Shown: in pieces, positions 33,299-43,127 of the stretch
Layout: each line of letters begins with the position of its first letter
Numbering within the stretch: the first letter of the stretch is position 1
NCBI GenBank assembly: GCA_963675135.1
Contig: OY776119.1
Span: forward strand, 80,593,727-80,657,726
Origin: Galeopsis tetrahit
Taxonomy: Eukaryota > Streptophyta > Magnoliopsida > Lamiales > Lamiaceae
Direction of reading: 5' to 3'
DNA: 64,000 bases
Translations under genes and position numbers: made by a program
The notes under the pieces: generated by a model
Told to the model about the DNA's origin: nothing
Databases searched by the model: none
Seen by the model: the letters and a program-made list of their open reading frames with translations, nothing else

Positions 33299-34026
33299 TA
33301 TAGAGTGACTTTACCACGCCTGAAGTAGAAGAGGGAAGGATCTGCTCGGCTGCACAGAAAACCCAAGGACTTAAAGAAGCCACTAAAGCGAACAAACCAG
33401 GCGAGGGGAGCTTGTCGAAGACCATACAGTACCTTCTTGAGGCGACAAACATAGTCGGGAAAGTGAGGATCAACAAAGCCAAGAGGTTGAGCCATGTAAA
33501 CAGTGTTCATTAATTTTCCATGGAGAAATGCATTATGCCACTGATTCCGAACATCTAGACACAAGAGGATGCGAACAGTGGCAGCCTTGATGACTGGACT
33601 GAAGGTGTGTGAGAAGTCAAGACCAGGGACCTCGAGAAGCCCTAGGCGACTAGACGAGCTTTGTAGCGATCAATTGTACCATCTACAAGATATTTAGTGT
33701 GAAAGACCCATTTCAAACCAACAATGTTTGTAGAGGGAGGGCAAGGAACTAACTCCCAAGTTTGATTAGCATGCAGGGCATCGAGCTCAAATTGCATTGC
33801 AGCTAACCAGTGTGGATGCATAAGAGCCGACTTAAATCCCTTGGGCTCATCCAAGACCGAGAGGACGGACAAGAGTCTGATAGTCGCAATGTCGGCAATG
33901 TGCCGAGATTTGAATATACCAGATTTAGTCCGAGTGACCATGGGGTGAGTCGGAGCAGGTGAAGGGCGAGCAGCTAGTGGTGGGTCAGCTGGGCGAGCAA
34001 GAGGCAGTTGTTCAGTAGGGCGAGCT
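33293..34026 (-). pseudogene. Copia Z reverse transcriptase fragment, duplicated copy
   Basis: Carries the N-terminal half of a copia reverse transcriptase: N-I-V-G-L-K-W-V-F-H-T-K (about 33700), F-L-H-G-K-L and Y-G-L-R-Q-A-P-L-A-W-F (33530-33390), ending just before the YVDD catalytic site. Same truncation point as the copy at 41876. Confidence 0.85.
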
Positions 34027-34052
34027 AGTGGTTTAGTCAAAATATCAGCTTT
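34027..34052. repeat. 26-bp templated filler at a repair junction
   Basis: 'agtggtttagtcaaaatatc' plus six more bases is repeated at 34137-34162 inside X pol (the K-A-D-I-L-T-K-P-L region). Here it sits between the 930-bp block and X sequence, and is not in the matching place at 42611. Confidence 0.85.
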
Positions 34053-34066
34053 GGACTCCTTTGGAT

Positions 34067-36355
34067 TCATTTGTCCAACTTCCTTGGATCAACTAGACCC
34101 AACTCTGCTGATAGTTCCAAAAACCTTGCCTCAACAAGTGGTTTAGTCAAAATATCAGCTTTTTGATGATCTGTGTGGATCTTTACCAACTTGATATCCT
34201 TCGTCTCCACATGGTCTCTAATAAAGTGATGCTTGATGTCCACATGTTTGCATCTGGTGTGCAATACAGGATTCTGTGATATTGCAATATCACTGTTGTT
34301 GTCACATAATATGGGCACTTCAGTAGAGTTGACATTGTAGTCTCTTAATTGTTGTCTCAGCCATAGAATCTGAGCACAACAACTTCCAGCAGCAACATAT
34401 TCAGCTTCAGTGGTGGAGGTGGCCACAGTGTTCTGCTTCTTAGAGAACCAAGAAATGAGCTTGTTCCCTAGAAATTGACATGTCCCTGAGGTGGACTTTC
34501 TGTCAATTCTACATCCTCCATAATCAGCATCTGAGTAGCCAGTGAGCTCAATGTTGTCATCAGCAGGGTACCAAAGGCCTAGATTCTTAGTGCCTTTGAG
34601 ATACCTCAAAATCCTCTTTGCAGCCTCTAGGTGGCTTTTCTTAGGGTTTGCTTGAAACCTTGCACAAACACCTACTGCAAAGGTGATGTCAGGTCTGCTG
34701 GCTGTGAGATAGAGGAGTGAGCCAATGATTCCTCTATATTCAGTAGAGTTGGTTGAGATACCACTCTCATCAGGATCCATCTTCCAATTTGTGTTCATTG
34801 GGATCCTTACTGGATTGCTGGTTGTACACCTAAATTTCTTGATCATTTCTCTGGTGTACTTGGCTTGGTTGATGAAGATTCCTTCCTTTGATTGCTTGAC
34901 TTTTAGGCCCAAGAAGAAATTCATCAGACCCATCATGGACATCTCAAACTTTCTTTGCATGAGCTTGGAGAACTTCTCACACAACTTCTCATTTGGGGAT
35001 CCAAATATGATGTCATCCACATATATTTGGACAAGCAAGATGTCCTCTCCTTCAGTGATTCTAAAGAGAGTTATGTCCACAGTTCCTTTGATGAAACCAT
35101 GATCCAAGAGGAACTGTGACAGGGTGTCATACCAGGCTCTTGGAGCTTGCTTGAGTCCATATAGAGCTTTCTTCAGTCTATAGACTTGGTTTCCTACTTC
35201 AAAACCAGGTGGTTGCTCCACATAGACTTCTTCTTTTAAGACTCCATTCAGGAAGGCACTCTTGACATCCATTTGGTATACTTTGAACCTCTTGTGGGCT
35301 GCATAGGCTAAGAAGAGTCTGATTGCCTCTAGCCTTGCTACAGGTGCAAAGGTCTCATCATAGTCAATGCCTTCTGATTGACAGTAGCCTTTTGCCACTA
35401 ATCTTGCTTTGTTTCTGACAATCACATCATTTTCATTCTTTTTGTTCTTGAACACCCACTTGGTTCCAATAACATCTTGATGTGAAGGTCTATCCACCAG
35501 CTCCCAGACATCATTTCTGGTGAATTGGTTCAGCTCTTCCTGCATTGCTGTGATCCAGTTTGCATCTTGAAGTGCTTCATCAATGTCTTTTGGTTCCTGT
35601 TCTGATAGGAAACAACAAAACAAAGCATTTTCACCATGAAATCTTCTGGTTTTGACTCCTAGACTTGGATCACCAAGTATCAGATTAGTAGGATGGTCAG
35701 ACAACCAAGTCCTTCTTTTTCTGATTCCTTCAATAGAGTTGTCCTCTACTAAAGTTGAGTCACCAGTGTTATAGAATTCAGGATAATTGAATGCAGGATC
35801 TAATTCAGGATCATATTCAAGGATGTTGTCCTCAATATTATGAACATTGGCATTTTCAACATTTATGGTTCCCCCTGGAATATTAGATCCATTAACTACC
35901 TCAGCAGAGCCTGCTTCTTCATTGGTAGTTGTTACCTGAGTGTGAACTGGGATTGGGTCATTCAGTTCACCATTTCCTTCAGTGGAGTTTGCTTCAGGAA
36001 TATTGCCTTCAGGATTGTTGTCCAGTGAAACAGTTTCAGGGAGATTGGCTTGGACAACATTTATGAATTCAGTGTCCTTGTCTTTTAGGCTTAATCTGGT
36101 TGTTCTTTGTGTGATTTCTTCAGTATCCAGGTTGTTGTTCCTGATCTCAAAGATAGATTCATCAAACACAACATGAGGTGTTTCTTCCACAATTAGGGTT
36201 TTACAATTGTACACCCTGAAAGCTCTACTGATTTGGGAATATCCAGGAAATATCCCCTCATCAGCTTTGCTATCAAAAGTTTTTAATTGTTCTTTCCCAT
36301 TGTTGTGAATGAAACACTTACAACCAAATATGTGGAAATATGACACTTTAGGCAA
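34067..36355 (-). CDS. Reverse transcriptase and RNase H of Sirevirus X (with integrase C-terminus)
   Basis: A 762-codon open frame. Order: integrase C-terminal part (F-H-I-F-G-C-K-C-F-I-H-N-N-G, then a long acidic spacer), reverse transcriptase (W-V-F-K-N-K-K, Y-Q-M-D-V-K-S-A-F-L-N-G, catalytic Q-I-Y-V-D-D-I-I-F-G-S), RNase H (G-Y-S-D-A-D-Y-G-G, T-T-E-A-E-Y-V-A-A) and the pol end L-V-D-P-R-K-L-D-K. All catalytic residues that I can check are kept. Only the upstream integrase and gag-pol junction are broken. Confidence 0.92.
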   Translation of the reverse strand: MPKVSYFHIFGCKCFIHNNGKEQLKTFDSKADEGIFPGYSQISRAFRVYNCKTLIVEETPHVVFDESIFEIRNNNLDTEEITQRTTRLSLKDKDTEFINVVQANLPETVSLDNNPEGNIPEANSTEGNGELNDPIPVHTQVTTTNEEAGSAEVVNGSNIPGGTINVENANVHNIEDNILEYDPELDPAFNYPEFYNTGDSTLVEDNSIEGIRKRRTWLSDHPTNLILGDPSLGVKTRRFHGENALFCCFLSEQEPKDIDEALQDANWITAMQEELNQFTRNDVWELVDRPSHQDVIGTKWVFKNKKNENDVIVRNKARLVAKGYCQSEGIDYDETFAPVARLEAIRLFLAYAAHKRFKVYQMDVKSAFLNGVLKEEVYVEQPPGFEVGNQVYRLKKALYGLKQAPRAWYDTLSQFLLDHGFIKGTVDITLFRITEGEDILLVQIYVDDIIFGSPNEKLCEKFSKLMQRKFEMSMMGLMNFFLGLKVKQSKEGIFINQAKYTREMIKKFRCTTSNPVRIPMNTNWKMDPDESGISTNSTEYRGIIGSLLYLTASRPDITFAVGVCARFQANPKKSHLEAAKRILRYLKGTKNLGLWYPADDNIELTGYSDADYGGCRIDRKSTSGTCQFLGNKLISWFSKKQNTVATSTTEAEYVAAGSCCAQILWLRQQLRDYNVNSTEVPILCDNNSDIAISQNPVLHTRCKHVDIKHHFIRDHVETKDIKLVKIHTDHQKADILTKPLVEARFLELSAELGLVDPRKLDK

Positions 36356-36358
36356 TCT

Positions 36359-36995
36359 TCATTTCCAGAGTTCATAAGGGGTTTTGCCTTGACCCTTAGT
36401 GATCAAACATCTGTTCTGAGTATAGCATGCAGTGTTTATAACTTCAGCCCAAAACCTCTTAGGTAGATTAGAATCAGCAATTAAAGTTCTAGCAGCTTCC
36501 TTTAGGGTTCTATTCCTTCTTTCTGCAACTCCATTTTGTTGAGGAGTTCTAGCTGCTGAGGTTTCATGAGCTATTCCATTCATAGTGCAATACTCATTGA
36601 TGTATGAATTAATGAACTCAGCCTTTATCAGATCTTATTTTGATGATGTTAATGCTCTTTTCATTTAACAATCTCTTCAACAGTTCAGGGAGTTTGACTT
36701 GAGTTTCCTTCTTATTAAGGAGAAATACTACCCATGTGAACCTAGAGAAGTCATCTACTACAACCAATGTGTATTTTCTACCATTTATGCTTGAAGGGGT
36801 AATTGGTCCAAATAGGTCCATATGTAAAAGTTCAAGTACCCTTTCAGTAGAGATAACTGGTTTTCCCTTGAATGAGGCTTTAATCTGTTTTCCTTCTTGA
36901 CATGGTTTACAAACATGTTCTTTAATGAAAACCTCATTAGGTAGCCCTTTTACCAATGCATTCCTAGCAAGTTTGTTCATTGATTTAAAGTTCAA
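36359..36995 (-). pseudogene. Integrase of Sirevirus X, interrupted
   Basis: Zinc-binding C-K-P-C-Q-E-G-K-Q and core motifs L-H-M-D-L-F-G-P, R-S-D-K-G and P-Q-Q-N-G-V-A-E-R-R-N are present. Between R-S-D-K-G and the next piece (near 36618-36600) there is a frameshift and stop. A TGA near 36356-36358 separates it from the next frame, and a TGG to TGA change near 37008 separates it from the protease part. Confidence 0.85.
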
Positions 36996-37013
36996 GTGGT
37001 TTAGCCTTTTATG

Positions 37014-37745
37014 TCATAACCAACTTTGTTCACTAGTGCTCTTAGCAATGAAGCATGCAGCATCAGTAGACTTGTCCCAGTCAGCAAAATACACATTTCC
37101 CTTCCTAGTTCCAATCAAGAGAGTTTGTTGAGTCTTATCTTTGATTAAACATTTTCCACTTGAAAACTCAACATTGAAACCTTTATCACAGAATTGACTG
37201 ATACTTAGAAGATTATATTTGAGACCAACTACATAAGATACATTGGACACTTTGATGTTACCAATCATCAAAGTACCATAACCTTTTGTTGTTGCTTGTG
37301 AGCTGTCTCCAAAAGTGACATTTGGGCCTTCTTTTTCAGTGAAGTCAGTGAGGAGTTCTTTGTTTCCAGTCATGTGCCTTGAGCATCCACTGTCAAGGTA
37401 CCATGCTGACTTTTTGCTCATACTCCTCATCCTCTTGTGGCCCATAGGTACCTGCAATTAGCAAGTTTTAGGTACCCTTTGAATTTTGGGTCCTGAGAGG
37501 TTAGTTGTACCTTTAGGAACCCAAACTTGCCTAATTACCCTGATTGTTTCAAGGTGGCTAAGTTGTTTTCCTTGTGCATCAACATACACTTTATTTCCCT
37601 TAAATGCCTCTGGGAAAGAGTGTGTGAAAGTATTAACTCTGTAAGTTTCAGGAGAGTTGTCAAATCTCCTAAACTTATGAGTTCTTTGTGTAGCTTGATG
37701 AAATCTTTGAGGAAAGGCCTTTTTATGACCATTACCCTTTGGCAT
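37014..37745 (-). pseudogene. Gag-pol linker and protease of Sirevirus X
   Basis: The linker (37745-37458) ends in V-W-V-P-K-G-T-T-N-L-S-G-P, then an in-frame TAA. The protease follows with W-Y-L-D-S-G-C-S-R-H-M-T-G (about 37410-37370) and G-L-K-Y-N-L-L-S-I-S-Q-F-C. It is in the same frame as the gag upstream. Confidence 0.88.
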
Positions 37746-37907
37746 GAAGGGTTTTGGTTGTCTTATTTTATTTTTCCTTTGAGGATAGTTATCCTTAGGT
37801 CTGTCCAGCTGAGGCTTCCTCAGTAGAGTTGGCCTAGGCTGATCATACCTTAGATAACTCCTCTGAACATTGTTCAGGAGAGTTGCCCTTCCATTGGGTC
37901 TACTCTA

Positions 37908-39914
37908 CTAACCAACATTCCTCTTGTATTCAGAAACCTTGACCTTTTCCAAAGGTTTGGGCCTAGTCTCCTGAAGTACTTGAGTAAGCATTTCATTCAT
38001 TTTGCCCTTTCCTTTGTTCAGTAGCTGAATTATTTCATTTTCAGCTTGTTGTGCCACTGATTTAACAAAGATTTTCTTGGTGTTACTTGTGGAAGCAACA
38101 CTAAGACAAGGTGAAGATTCAAATGGATCAAAACCTAATCCACTTCTTTGAGCCATAGGTCTTTGATAACTTTGAATTTCCTCTATTGCTCTAGAGGATT
38201 TGTTCAAAGCAGACATCTTTAATTTCAGGCTCTCTTCACTTGATTTGAGAATGTCATACTCATGTGAGAGGTTTTCAAATTTTGCTTGAAGAATTTTTAA
38301 TTCAAAATCTTTTCTCTTCTGAGTAAGTAATTGAGCATCAATCTGTTCTTGTTGGTCAACTATCCTGAGATTTGCTTCCTCAAGCTCTCTCAAGACTTGT
38401 TGGTACAACCCAGTAGATTTAATGTCAACTACTGTCTCAACAGGTTTTGAAAGCTCAATTGAAAGTCTTTCATTTTCTCTCACACAATTGTCATGAAATT
38501 CTTGCAGCCTAGTGAAATCTTCCATCAATTTTCCAAAGAAAAGTTTCAAGTTGACTTCACTAGTGTTCTGTGATAAAAATGATGGTGAGCTAGAAGTGGA
38601 GGATACCTCTTCATCCTCAATTGCCATGTTGCACACATCATCATCATCATCACTGTTTGATAACAGTCCATCAGAAGAGTTGAAGCTTTCAGCACTGTCA
38701 GATTCATCACCAGCCATCATGGCTTTTCTGTTGGTGAACTTCTTATCTCTTTTGGCTTGCCTCTCTCTTCTTTCCTTAGAGCTGAGTTCAGGGCAATCAT
38801 ACTGGAAGTGCCCTTTCTTCTTGAAGTTGTAGCATAGATCTTCATCATCATCCTTTTTGGATTCATCTCTTCTTTTGGATGATGAAGGTTCAGCTCTACT
38901 GGACCTTCTCCTATCAAAGTACTTGTCCTCTGATCTTTTCTCTTTAGGCTTTTTGTCCTCAGCCTGATCTTCAGGAGAGTTGTACCTTCTCCTGAATTTG
39001 TTGTCTTGGTAGAATTTCTTGTATCTACCAAACCTTGAATTGAGTTTGTCAAACCTTCTAGCCATGAGGGCCATCTCTTCCTTCATTTCAGCCTTAGAGA
39101 CTGACTTTGATGATCTAGGAGTGGACTGCATTTCTGGTTCAGCAGCTTTGGCTTTAAATGCCACTCCCTTGGTTGGTAGAGAAGATTCCTCTGCTGGCTT
39201 CCTTCTATTGAGGTCAAACTCATATGCTTTGAGTTCTGAGAAAATTTGTTGCATGGGCATGGAGGAGAGATCCTTGGTGTTCTGCATCATTACAACATAT
39301 ACATCCCACTTTTGAGTGAGACTTCTCAGGATTTTCAATCCGACTTCTCTCCTGGAGTACACCTTGCCCAAGGAGTTGATTTCATTCATCACATTAGTGA
39401 ATCTACCAGCAAACTTGTCAATGGACTCATCTGGCTCCATTGAGAATTGTTCAAACTTCTGCACAGCCACTTGGAGCTTGTTCTCCTTTATCTTTTCAGT
39501 ACCCTCACACATTTCAGCAAGAGTATCCCAAATTTCTTTGGCTGTTGTGCAGTGGTAAAATCTTCCCATGATTGCATCTGGAATTGTTTGATAAAGAGTA
39601 TTCAAGTTATCTTTTCTTTTCTCTTCAGCGGTGATATCATCTTCATCTTTAGGGATCTCTTCCCTTATGTCAGCTCTTTGATCTTCAGTTATTCTGGGGT
39701 TGATTTGAGTGAACATATAGGGTCCTCTTGTAATCACTCTCAGCATGTCAGTATGAAGAGATGCAAGATGAGCTCTCATTCTGATCTTCCAGAAGTCATA
39801 GTTCTCAATTGAGAACATGGGCAGCTTGTGATGTGATATATGGTTGACTAGATTGGTGGACATATTGTTGATTCCTTGAACAGCATCATGAGGAACAGCA
39901 TTGTTGTTGGCCAT
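37908..39914 (-). CDS. Gag of Sirevirus X
   Basis: 668 codons. Copia gag start M-F-S-I-E-N-Y-D-F-W-K-I-R-M near residue 34, capsid core to about residue 250, then a charged region and a zinc knuckle reading C-Y-N-F-K-K-K-G-H-F-Q-Y-D-C, in which the second Cys is Phe. The C-terminal third is coiled-coil-like. It ends in two successive TAG codons (about 37905-37910), after which the same frame continues as the linker. The broken zinc knuckle suggests loss of RNA packaging. Confidence 0.9.
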   Translation of the reverse strand: MANNNAVPHDAVQGINNMSTNLVNHISHHKLPMFSIENYDFWKIRMRAHLASLHTDMLRVITRGPYMFTQINPRITEDQRADIREEIPKDEDDITAEEKRKDNLNTLYQTIPDAIMGRFYHCTTAKEIWDTLAEMCEGTEKIKENKLQVAVQKFEQFSMEPDESIDKFAGRFTNVMNEINSLGKVYSRREVGLKILRSLTQKWDVYVVMMQNTKDLSSMPMQQIFSELKAYEFDLNRRKPAEESSLPTKGVAFKAKAAEPEMQSTPRSSKSVSKAEMKEEMALMARRFDKLNSRFGRYKKFYQDNKFRRRYNSPEDQAEDKKPKEKRSEDKYFDRRRSSRAEPSSSKRRDESKKDDDEDLCYNFKKKGHFQYDCPELSSKERRERQAKRDKKFTNRKAMMAGDESDSAESFNSSDGLLSNSDDDDDVCNMAIEDEEVSSTSSSPSFLSQNTSEVNLKLFFGKLMEDFTRLQEFHDNCVRENERLSIELSKPVETVVDIKSTGLYQQVLRELEEANLRIVDQQEQIDAQLLTQKRKDFELKILQAKFENLSHEYDILKSSEESLKLKMSALNKSSRAIEEIQSYQRPMAQRSGLGFDPFESSPCLSVASTSNTKKIFVKSVAQQAENEIIQLLNKGKGKMNEMLTQVLQETRPKPLEKVKVSEYKRNVG

Positions 39915-40039
39915 GACTCAAGAATAAAATGTTAGTCAACAAATAATAGGATTTCAGATAGATCAGTTCAGTGACCACACCAAATATGTGATTTTGAAAA
40001 TCAAGATGGATTTTCAGAAGCAGTGGTCCTTGAACCCCT

Positions 40040-40051
40040 GCTCTGATACCA
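40040..40051 (-). other. Primer-binding site of X
   Basis: TGGTATCAGAGC on the minus strand, two bases from the 5' LTR. Confidence 0.9.
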
Positions 40052-40053
40052 CT

Positions 40054-41680
40054 TTTTGGTCCAGAAAGGAGTATATAACAAGTGTATAGGGGGGGGAATA
40101 CACTTGTATGCAATTTCTTTTTCAAACTTGATCAAACTAGAGATCAGCAATGTTGTCTTGGAAAACTCTGTTGAAGATGTATAACTTCTTAGAGATAACC
40201 AAGCTACTAAGTACTATTAAGTACTTAGTTGAATGACTATCTAAGTTAGTTATAAGTGCGGAATAGGTGGTTGGCCCTTTAGTTTAAACTCCTTTAAGTT
40301 CTGAAATCACTTTAATCAACATAGTCCAGTTTTCAGGGAACTTGTCCAATTCAGTTTTTGCACAGTTTATAGCATATGTATTTGAAAGGTTCAGTTTTGT
40401 GTGCAGTGTTGAATGTATGAAAGTACTTGTAAGTAAATAAACACAAGAGTTTTAGAGGTTTAGAGACTCAAGCTCCTACATCCACTTTCTCTGATTGAAC
40501 AGGATAATTCCTTCACTTCTTGGAATTAACTTGTTTTATAGTGCCAAGGTGCACTTGATCAAGAACACCACTCCTTGGTGAATTGATCCCTATGATGTCT
40601 AGAGTCCTAGTACCCTCTTCTCAACTCAGAACTGAACTGTTCTTCTCTCAACAGTCAGCTCCTACCACTTCAACTACTACAACCTTCTCACTTTCTCACT
40701 TGAAAGGGTAAGGGTTGAAGTAAGGTTTCCAACTAATGAGATATCCTTTACAATGAAGATCAGTGTATAAGGATAGGATATCTCTCTAAGCTTGTATGGA
40801 TATACAATGGGGTTCAGCTTAGATGAAGTGTATGAAGACTGAGATAGTCTCTTTGTAAGCTTGAGAGCACTTGTTAACTTGTAGGATAGTTGGCTTGGTA
40901 GTTGGTGCTTCAAATGGTCTTCACACTTCTGTATTTATAGACAAATTTGAGGATTTGCCCGTTGGAGAGGCAGTCCCAAATTGCTATAAATGTCTTCCTT
41001 GAGTTCTTCAAACTGGAAGACAGATTCTTGATAGTGACATGTCCTTATTTGGGTAATAAACGACTGTTTAGACTTTGTCTTCATTCTTTAGCACTCTTCC
41101 CAATGTTTGACTTCAAGATTCTCTTGATTGAGCATGGACATGGCTTCTGAAGGTTGATCCAATGATAGGACAGCATTCCTTATCAAATGGACAACTCTAC
41201 TTATCACTATCAGCAGACTTTGCTTATCAGCATAGTTGGCTTGCTCCTTTCAGATGACTTGGCTCTATCCCTTTGCTTCTTTTTCATGTATCCTTAGCAT
41301 GTTTCTTTGAAGACTTTAGGGTATAGTTGTCTTAATCTTTTCAGCATAGTTGGTCTTTGTCTTTCAGAAGACTTGTTCTGGTTTAATTCTGCTGAGACAA
41401 CTCTTCTGGACAACTCTCCTGATCAGCATGTTTGTCCTTCAGTGATCTTGGCAATCATTCCAGAATTTGAGCCTTGAGGGAACTTGTTCTTGATAGACTT
41501 TAAAGTATATGTTCCCCCTCACATTGTGCATCTAATAACTAAGAGCTGTCTAACATTTCAGCTTCTCATCTAGCCTTATGTTATATGTTCTAACATTCTT
41601 AGAACATAATCAATCTTGACTAGGCATGTCTCAGGGGGTTTTGGTATTCAATCAAAACATATCTCATTTTATTCCCAACA
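40054..41680 (-). repeat. 5' LTR of X (right end)
   Basis: Plus-strand reading TTTTGGTCCAGAAAGG to TTCCCAACA (the second base is changed from G to T relative to the left copy), 1627 bp, uninterrupted. A minus-strand TATA region lies near 40930-40940. Followed by the target duplication ATAAA. Confidence 0.93.
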
Positions 41681-42610
41681 ATAAAATATAATTAAATATA
41701 TATAGTTAATTTTTTTATTTTAAAAATACCTTAGAAAACTTGTCTTTAGCAACTTCCCCAGTCTTCTGGTGGGCACTAAGGTTGCCATCAGGCATGTCCT
41801 GGCCCAACACCAACACCATAACGCCAACAATGATATGCAACGAGCCAGGAATCATAAACGCAATCCGCCACGCAGTAAAAGATATAGAGTGACTTTACCA
41901 CGCCTGAAGTAGAAGAGGGAAGGATCTGCTCGGCTGCACAGAAAACCCAAGGACTTAAAGAAGCCACTGAAGCGAACAAACCAGGCGAGGGGAGCTTGTC
42001 GAAGACCATACAGTACCTTCTTGAGGCGACAAACATAGTCGGGAAAGCGAGGATCAACAAAGCCAAGAGGTTGAGCCATGTAAACAGTGTTCATTAATTT
42101 TCCATGGAGAAATGCATTATGCCACTGATTCCGAACAGCTAGACACAAGAGGATGCGAACAGTGGCAGCCTTGATGACTGGACTGAAGGTGTGTGAGAAG
42201 TCAAGACCAGGGACCTCGAGAAGCCCTGGGCGACTAGACGAGATTTGTAGCGATCAACTGTACCATCTACAAGATATTTAGTGTGAAAGACCCATTTCAA
42301 ACCAAAAATGTTTGTAGAGGGAGGGCAAGGAACTAACTCCCAAGTTTGATTAGCATGCAGGGCATCGAGCTCAAATTGCATTGCAGCTAACCAGTGTGGA
42401 TGCTTAAGATCCAACTTAAATCCCTTGGGCTCATCCAAGACCGAGAGGGCGGACAAGAGTCTGATAGTCGCAATGTCGGCAATGTGCCGAGATTTGAATA
42501 TACCAGATTTAGTCCGAGTGATCATGGGGTGAGTCGGAGCAGGTGAAGGGCGAGCAGCTAGTGGTGGGTCAGCTGGGCGAGCAAGAGGCAGTTGTTCAGT
42601 AGGGCGAGCT
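41681..42610. repeat. Source copy of the 930-bp duplicated block
   Basis: Genuine right flank of X: target duplication, rest of NRT2 intron 1, exon 1 stub, and the start of element Z. The matching block inside X is 33097-34026. Confidence 0.9.
41730..41881 (-). pseudogene. NRT2 pseudogene A, 3' end of exon 1
   Basis: About 152 bp collinear with 53955-54107 of the intact gene, including the donor site. It stops at 'gtaaaag', where element Z begins. The first two thirds of the coding sequence and the promoter are missing from copy A. Confidence 0.92.
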
Positions 42611-43127
42611 GGAGGCACCTGTTCAAGTGGGCAAGCAATAGGCACTTGAGGGGTTAGCCGAGCAAGAGGTAGGGCCGGATCTAGTGGGTTAGGGTAGAGA
42701 CCGCAAGTAGATCGACGAGGAGTAACTGATGGTTCCATGAATGAGATGGTCTCAAGGGAATCAACAGGCAAGGAAGGAGCATTCTCGACCGAGAACAGGA
42801 ACACAGATTCATCAAACTAAGCATGACGAGTAGTGTAGAAGCGGGAAGCGATCGGATCGTAACACGAAACCCTTTATGAGAAGAATTGTAACCCATAAAA
42901 ACACATGGAGCACTGGGAGGAGCAAGTTTGTGGAGAGCATAATCTCGAAGATACGAAAAAACTCGACAACCAAAGGTTTTGAAGTTTGCAAAGTTCGGAG
43001 ATGTGCCGAACAGGAGCTGAAAGGGCGACCTGTCCCCAAGAACAGGTGAGGAAAACTGGTTAATAATGTAGACAGCTGTGGAGAAGGCATCAACCCAGAA
43101 GTGAGCAGGGATGCTCACCTGAAACAA
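41876..43127 (-). pseudogene. Z integrase C-terminus and reverse transcriptase N-terminal half
   Basis: Integrase text H-F-W-V-D-A-F-S-T-A-V-Y-I-I-N (from 43127), then a proline-rich linker and H-P-M-I-T-R-T-K-S-G-I (about 42520), then reverse transcriptase with W-E-L-V-P-C-P-P-S-T-N, L-K-W-V-F-H-T-K and Y-G-L-R-Q-A-P-L-A-W-F. Frameshifts lie near 42800 and 42230. Confidence 0.87.

Larger units (their letters stand above)
33097..34026. repeat. 930-bp copy of the right flank of X, placed inside X
   Basis: Collinear over 930 bp with 41681-42610, the sequence just outside the right LTR of X. It includes the ATAAA target duplication, the intron 1 piece, the NRT2 exon 1 stub and the first part of element Z. 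I count about 15-17 substitutions and no indel. It directly follows the left LTR and directly precedes a 26-bp filler and the end of X pol. Confidence 0.92.
18192..41680 (-). mobile_element. Sirevirus-type Ty1/copia element X, rearranged, hosting element Y
   Basis: Minus-strand element inserted in intron 1 of the NRT2 pseudogene. Left (3') LTR: 18192-19680 plus 32960-33096, 1626 bp once Y is removed. Right (5') LTR: 40054-41680, 1627 bp. Internal: primer-binding site, long gag, protease, integrase, reverse transcriptase and RNase H. Everything that should lie between pol and the 3' LTR (the region where Sireviruses carry an env-like frame and polypurine tract) is missing, replaced by a 930-bp copy of the right-hand flank. 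The LTRs differ by a modest number of substitutions (about 1.5-2 percent by eye), so X is older than Y. Confidence 0.9.

Noticed and set aside
33642..34070. 142-codon frame fusing a K-A-D-I-L-T-K-P-L piece to Z reverse transcriptase
   Set aside because: Not a gene but a chance fusion across the 26-bp filler junction.
34725..35102. 125-codon plus-strand frame opposite X pol, and similar frames at 38512-38832 and 39019-39812
   Set aside because: Antisense to intact reverse transcriptase or gag domains; conservation is explained by the minus-strand gene.
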